7,940 nt of DNA. Origin: Pseudomonadota bacterium. Its GTDB lineage: Bacteria; Pseudomonadota; Alphaproteobacteria; Rhizobiales; Rhizobiaceae. Below, one piece after another: positions 6,487-7,940 of this stretch; positions within the stretch are counted from its first letter, which is position 1, and each line of letters begins with the position of its first letter. The translations under genes and the position numbers were made by a program. The stretch spans positions 1-7,940 of the forward strand of contig JAEWHQ010000382.1 of assembly GCA_023387715.1 (NCBI GenBank), written 5' to 3'. The notes under the pieces were generated by a model. It was not told the DNA's origin. It ran no database searches and was given only the letters and a program-made list of their open reading frames with translations.

Positions 6487-7940
6487 CCTTTACACCTAAT
6501 GAATTGACGTCGGCGACTTTGGTCGCCGACGATGTCATCGTGCATCGCAACGTAATGATTGCGATGCGTGACGGCGTTCATCTGGCAACTGATATTTACC
6601 GTCCTGCCAAGGACGGTAAACCGGTGGAAACGCCTTTGCCGGTTATTTTGGAACGCACGCCTTATGATAAAGCGGGCACGCCACGCACAGAATTGTCGGT
6701 GAAAAAACCGACCCCCATGTCGCGTCAGGATTTGGCAATTCATATGGTGCGTCTTGGTTATATTGCCGTTTGGCAGGATTGCCGTGGCCGCTATGAAAGC
6801 GAAGGCCATTTCACCAAATATCTGTCGGAAGGCGAAGATGGCTTCGACACGATGGAGTGGATTGCAGCGCAACCTTGGATGAACGGGCGTATCGGCACGC
6901 AAGGCCTTTCCTATAATGCGCATACCCAGATGGCGATGGCATGTCTTAATCCTCCCGGACTTGCTGCCATGTCTGTCGATTCCGGCGGCTTTTCCAATGC
7001 TTACACCTGCGGCATCCGTCAGGGCGGCGCATTTGAATTGAAACAAGCCACTTGGGCCTATCACCGCGCGCAAGAAGCAACCGATGAGCGCACTGCAGCG
7101 GCTGTGGCCGATGAAAGCCTGCATGACTGGTTTGCCCAGATGCCGTGGACAAAAGGCCGTTCACCGGTGCGCTGGAACGCAGAATATGAAGATTATCTCA
7201 TTGAGCAGTGGCAAAATGGCACTTTCAATGATTTTTGGAAAAAAGTCGGCATTTATGCCGCCGGTTATTACGACACTTTCCCGAAGGTGCCGATCATTTT
7301 CATGTCGAGCTGGTATGACGCCTATGTCACCACAACACTTGAAAACTTCACCGCACTGAAAGGCGATTCCGAGCGCCCGTTGAGCCTCATCATGGGGCCT
7401 TGGACCCATGGTAATCGTTCAAGACAAGTTTTTGGCGATGTGGACTTTGGTGCACAGGCCGTTTTTGACGGCCAGATCGACGAAGATTGGCTGACCTATC
7501 GTGAAAAATGGTTCGCGCATTATTTAAAAGATGAAGCCGATCCAAAACAGGCCGGACGCGTTCATTTGTTCCTGATGGGGACAGGTACGGGCAAAAAAAC
7601 CGAAGCCGGACATCTCGACCATGGTGGCCGCTGGATTGAAAGCACCGACTGGCCGCTGCCGGAAGCAAAGCCGCTTGATCTCTATCTTCATGCAGATATG
7701 AGCCTGCAAACATCGGCGCCGCAGGCAGAAACAGCGGCAATCAGCTATGATTTTGACCCGCGCAATCCGGTGCCGACCATTGGCGGCTCGCTCACATCCG
7801 GTGAGCCGATCTTCACTGGCGGCGGCTTCAATCAGGTTGAATCGGAAGCATTTTATGGCTGCACCCGTCCGGGGCTGCCACTGACAGCGCGTCATGATGT
7901 TTTAAGCTTCGAAACCGATATTCTGGCTGAAGATACCAGC
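6483..7940 (+). CDS. CocE/NonD-family alpha/beta hydrolase, partial (C-terminus off the right edge)
   Basis: Serine hydrolase related to cocaine esterase and X-Pro dipeptidyl-peptidase (S15 group), cleaving esters or amides. The open frame gives 486 residues to the edge. The family opening NVMIAMRDGVHLATDIYRP is at 23-41. ERTPYDK at 57-63 contains a Tyr (61) at the place of the oxyanion-hole Tyr of CocE. The catalytic triad is visible: Ser143 in GLSYNAHTQ, Asp279 in SWYDAY and His309 in GPWTHGN. The C-terminal jelly-roll domain starts near 335-345 (KWFAHYLKD) and shows YDFDPRNPVPTIGG at 422-435 and RHDVLSFETDIL at 470-481. Roughly 100 residues are probably missing. No signal peptide, so cytoplasmic. 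The ATG overlaps the upstream TGA, with GGAAG at 6473-6477. It probably processes the imported compound; the substrate is unknown. Confidence 0.93.
   Translation, partial: MTFTPNELTSATLVADDVIVHRNVMIAMRDGVHLATDIYRPAKDGKPVETPLPVILERTPYDKAGTPRTELSVKKPTPMSRQDLAIHMVRLGYIAVWQDCRGRYESEGHFTKYLSEGEDGFDTMEWIAAQPWMNGRIGTQGLSYNAHTQMAMACLNPPGLAAMSVDSGGFSNAYTCGIRQGGAFELKQATWAYHRAQEATDERTAAAVADESLHDWFAQMPWTKGRSPVRWNAEYEDYLIEQWQNGTFNDFWKKVGIYAAGYYDTFPKVPIIFMSSWYDAYVTTTLENFTALKGDSERPLSLIMGPWTHGNRSRQVFGDVDFGAQAVFDGQIDEDWLTYREKWFAHYLKDEADPKQAGRVHLFLMGTGTGKKTEAGHLDHGGRWIESTDWPLPEAKPLDLYLHADMSLQTSAPQAETAAISYDFDPRNPVPTIGGSLTSGEPIFTGGGFNQVESEAFYGCTRPGLPLTARHDVLSFETDILAEDTS
6508..6531 (+). other. Strong stem-loop just inside the hydrolase gene (10-bp stem, 4-base loop)
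   Basis: Bases 6508-6517 (CGTCGGCGAC) pair perfectly with 6522-6531 (GTCGCCGACG) around the loop TTTG. It begins 22 bases after the end of the binding-protein gene and lies in codons 9-17 of the hydrolase. No T-run follows, so it is not an intrinsic terminator. Stem-loops after binding-protein genes can protect upstream message or slow translation of the next gene; that role here is inferred. Confidence 0.6.
6539..6570 (+). other. Second stem-loop in the hydrolase gene (9-bp perfect core)
   Basis: Bases 6542-6550 (GCATCGCAA) pair perfectly with 6559-6567 (TTGCGATGC) around an 8-base loop. Two G-U pairs and one C-G pair can extend the stem to 6539-6570. It follows the first stem-loop by seven bases and lies in codons 19-30. 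Part of it encodes the conserved NVMIAMRDG stretch, so protein constraint accounts for some of the sequence. Confidence 0.5.

Noticed and set aside
6508..6531. Intrinsic terminator
   Set aside because: The stem is strong but is followed by GATGTCATCG in place of a T-run, and the hydrolase frame continues straight through it.
6402..7124. A 240-residue open frame on the minus strand, antisense to the hydrolase
   Set aside because: It lies wholly opposite the end of the binding-protein gene and a hydrolase with an intact triad. Its predicted protein is rich in His, Arg and Cys without any recognisable motif, typical of an antisense shadow.
1..7940. CRISPR arrays, insertion sequences, tRNA or phage elements
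   Set aside because: No regularly spaced repeats, transposase-like frames, terminal inverted repeats or tRNA-like folds were seen; the gene order is a plain metabolic operon.

Overview
The window looks like chromosomal DNA of an alphaproteobacterium, probably of the order Hyphomicrobiales and perhaps near Brucellaceae. This is an inference from protein style, moderate GC by eye and tight ATGA-type gene junctions. No marker gene is present, so the placement is weak. There is no sign of mobile DNA, CRISPR, tRNA or rRNA.

Layout. On the minus strand, bases 3-818 encode a LysR-type regulator whose C-terminus runs off the left edge. A divergent control region (819-988) follows. It holds a clean inverted repeat of the LysR-box type (850-866), a possible promoter near 891-919, and a strong ribosome-binding site (936-941) serving a possible 14-codon leader ORF (948-992). 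On the plus strand a single tightly packed operon then runs to the right edge: DppB-like permease (989-1957), DppC-like permease (1957-2856), DppD-like ATPase (2853-3863), DppF-like ATPase (3860-4906), periplasmic family 5 solute-binding protein (4903-6486), and a cytoplasmic CocE/NonD-type alpha/beta hydrolase (6483 to beyond 7940, C-terminus missing). Every junction overlaps by 1 or 4 bases, so the genes are probably co-transcribed and translationally coupled.

How the parts work together. The binding protein should capture a small peptide-like or amide/ester compound in the periplasm. The two permeases and two ATPases import it, and the hydrolase probably cleaves it in the cytoplasm. The divergent LysR protein is the likely ligand-responsive switch. 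The substrate cannot be read from the sequence. The binding protein lacks the acidic motif expected of an E. coli DppA-like dipeptide binder in the comparable region, so a substrate other than ordinary dipeptides is plausible.

The core is a familiar type of uptake-and-hydrolysis operon, not a wholly new system. The less ordinary points are the coupled leader ORF in front of the first permease, two consecutive near-perfect stem-loops inside the first 30 codons of the hydrolase just after the binding-protein gene, and the dedicated hydrolase itself.
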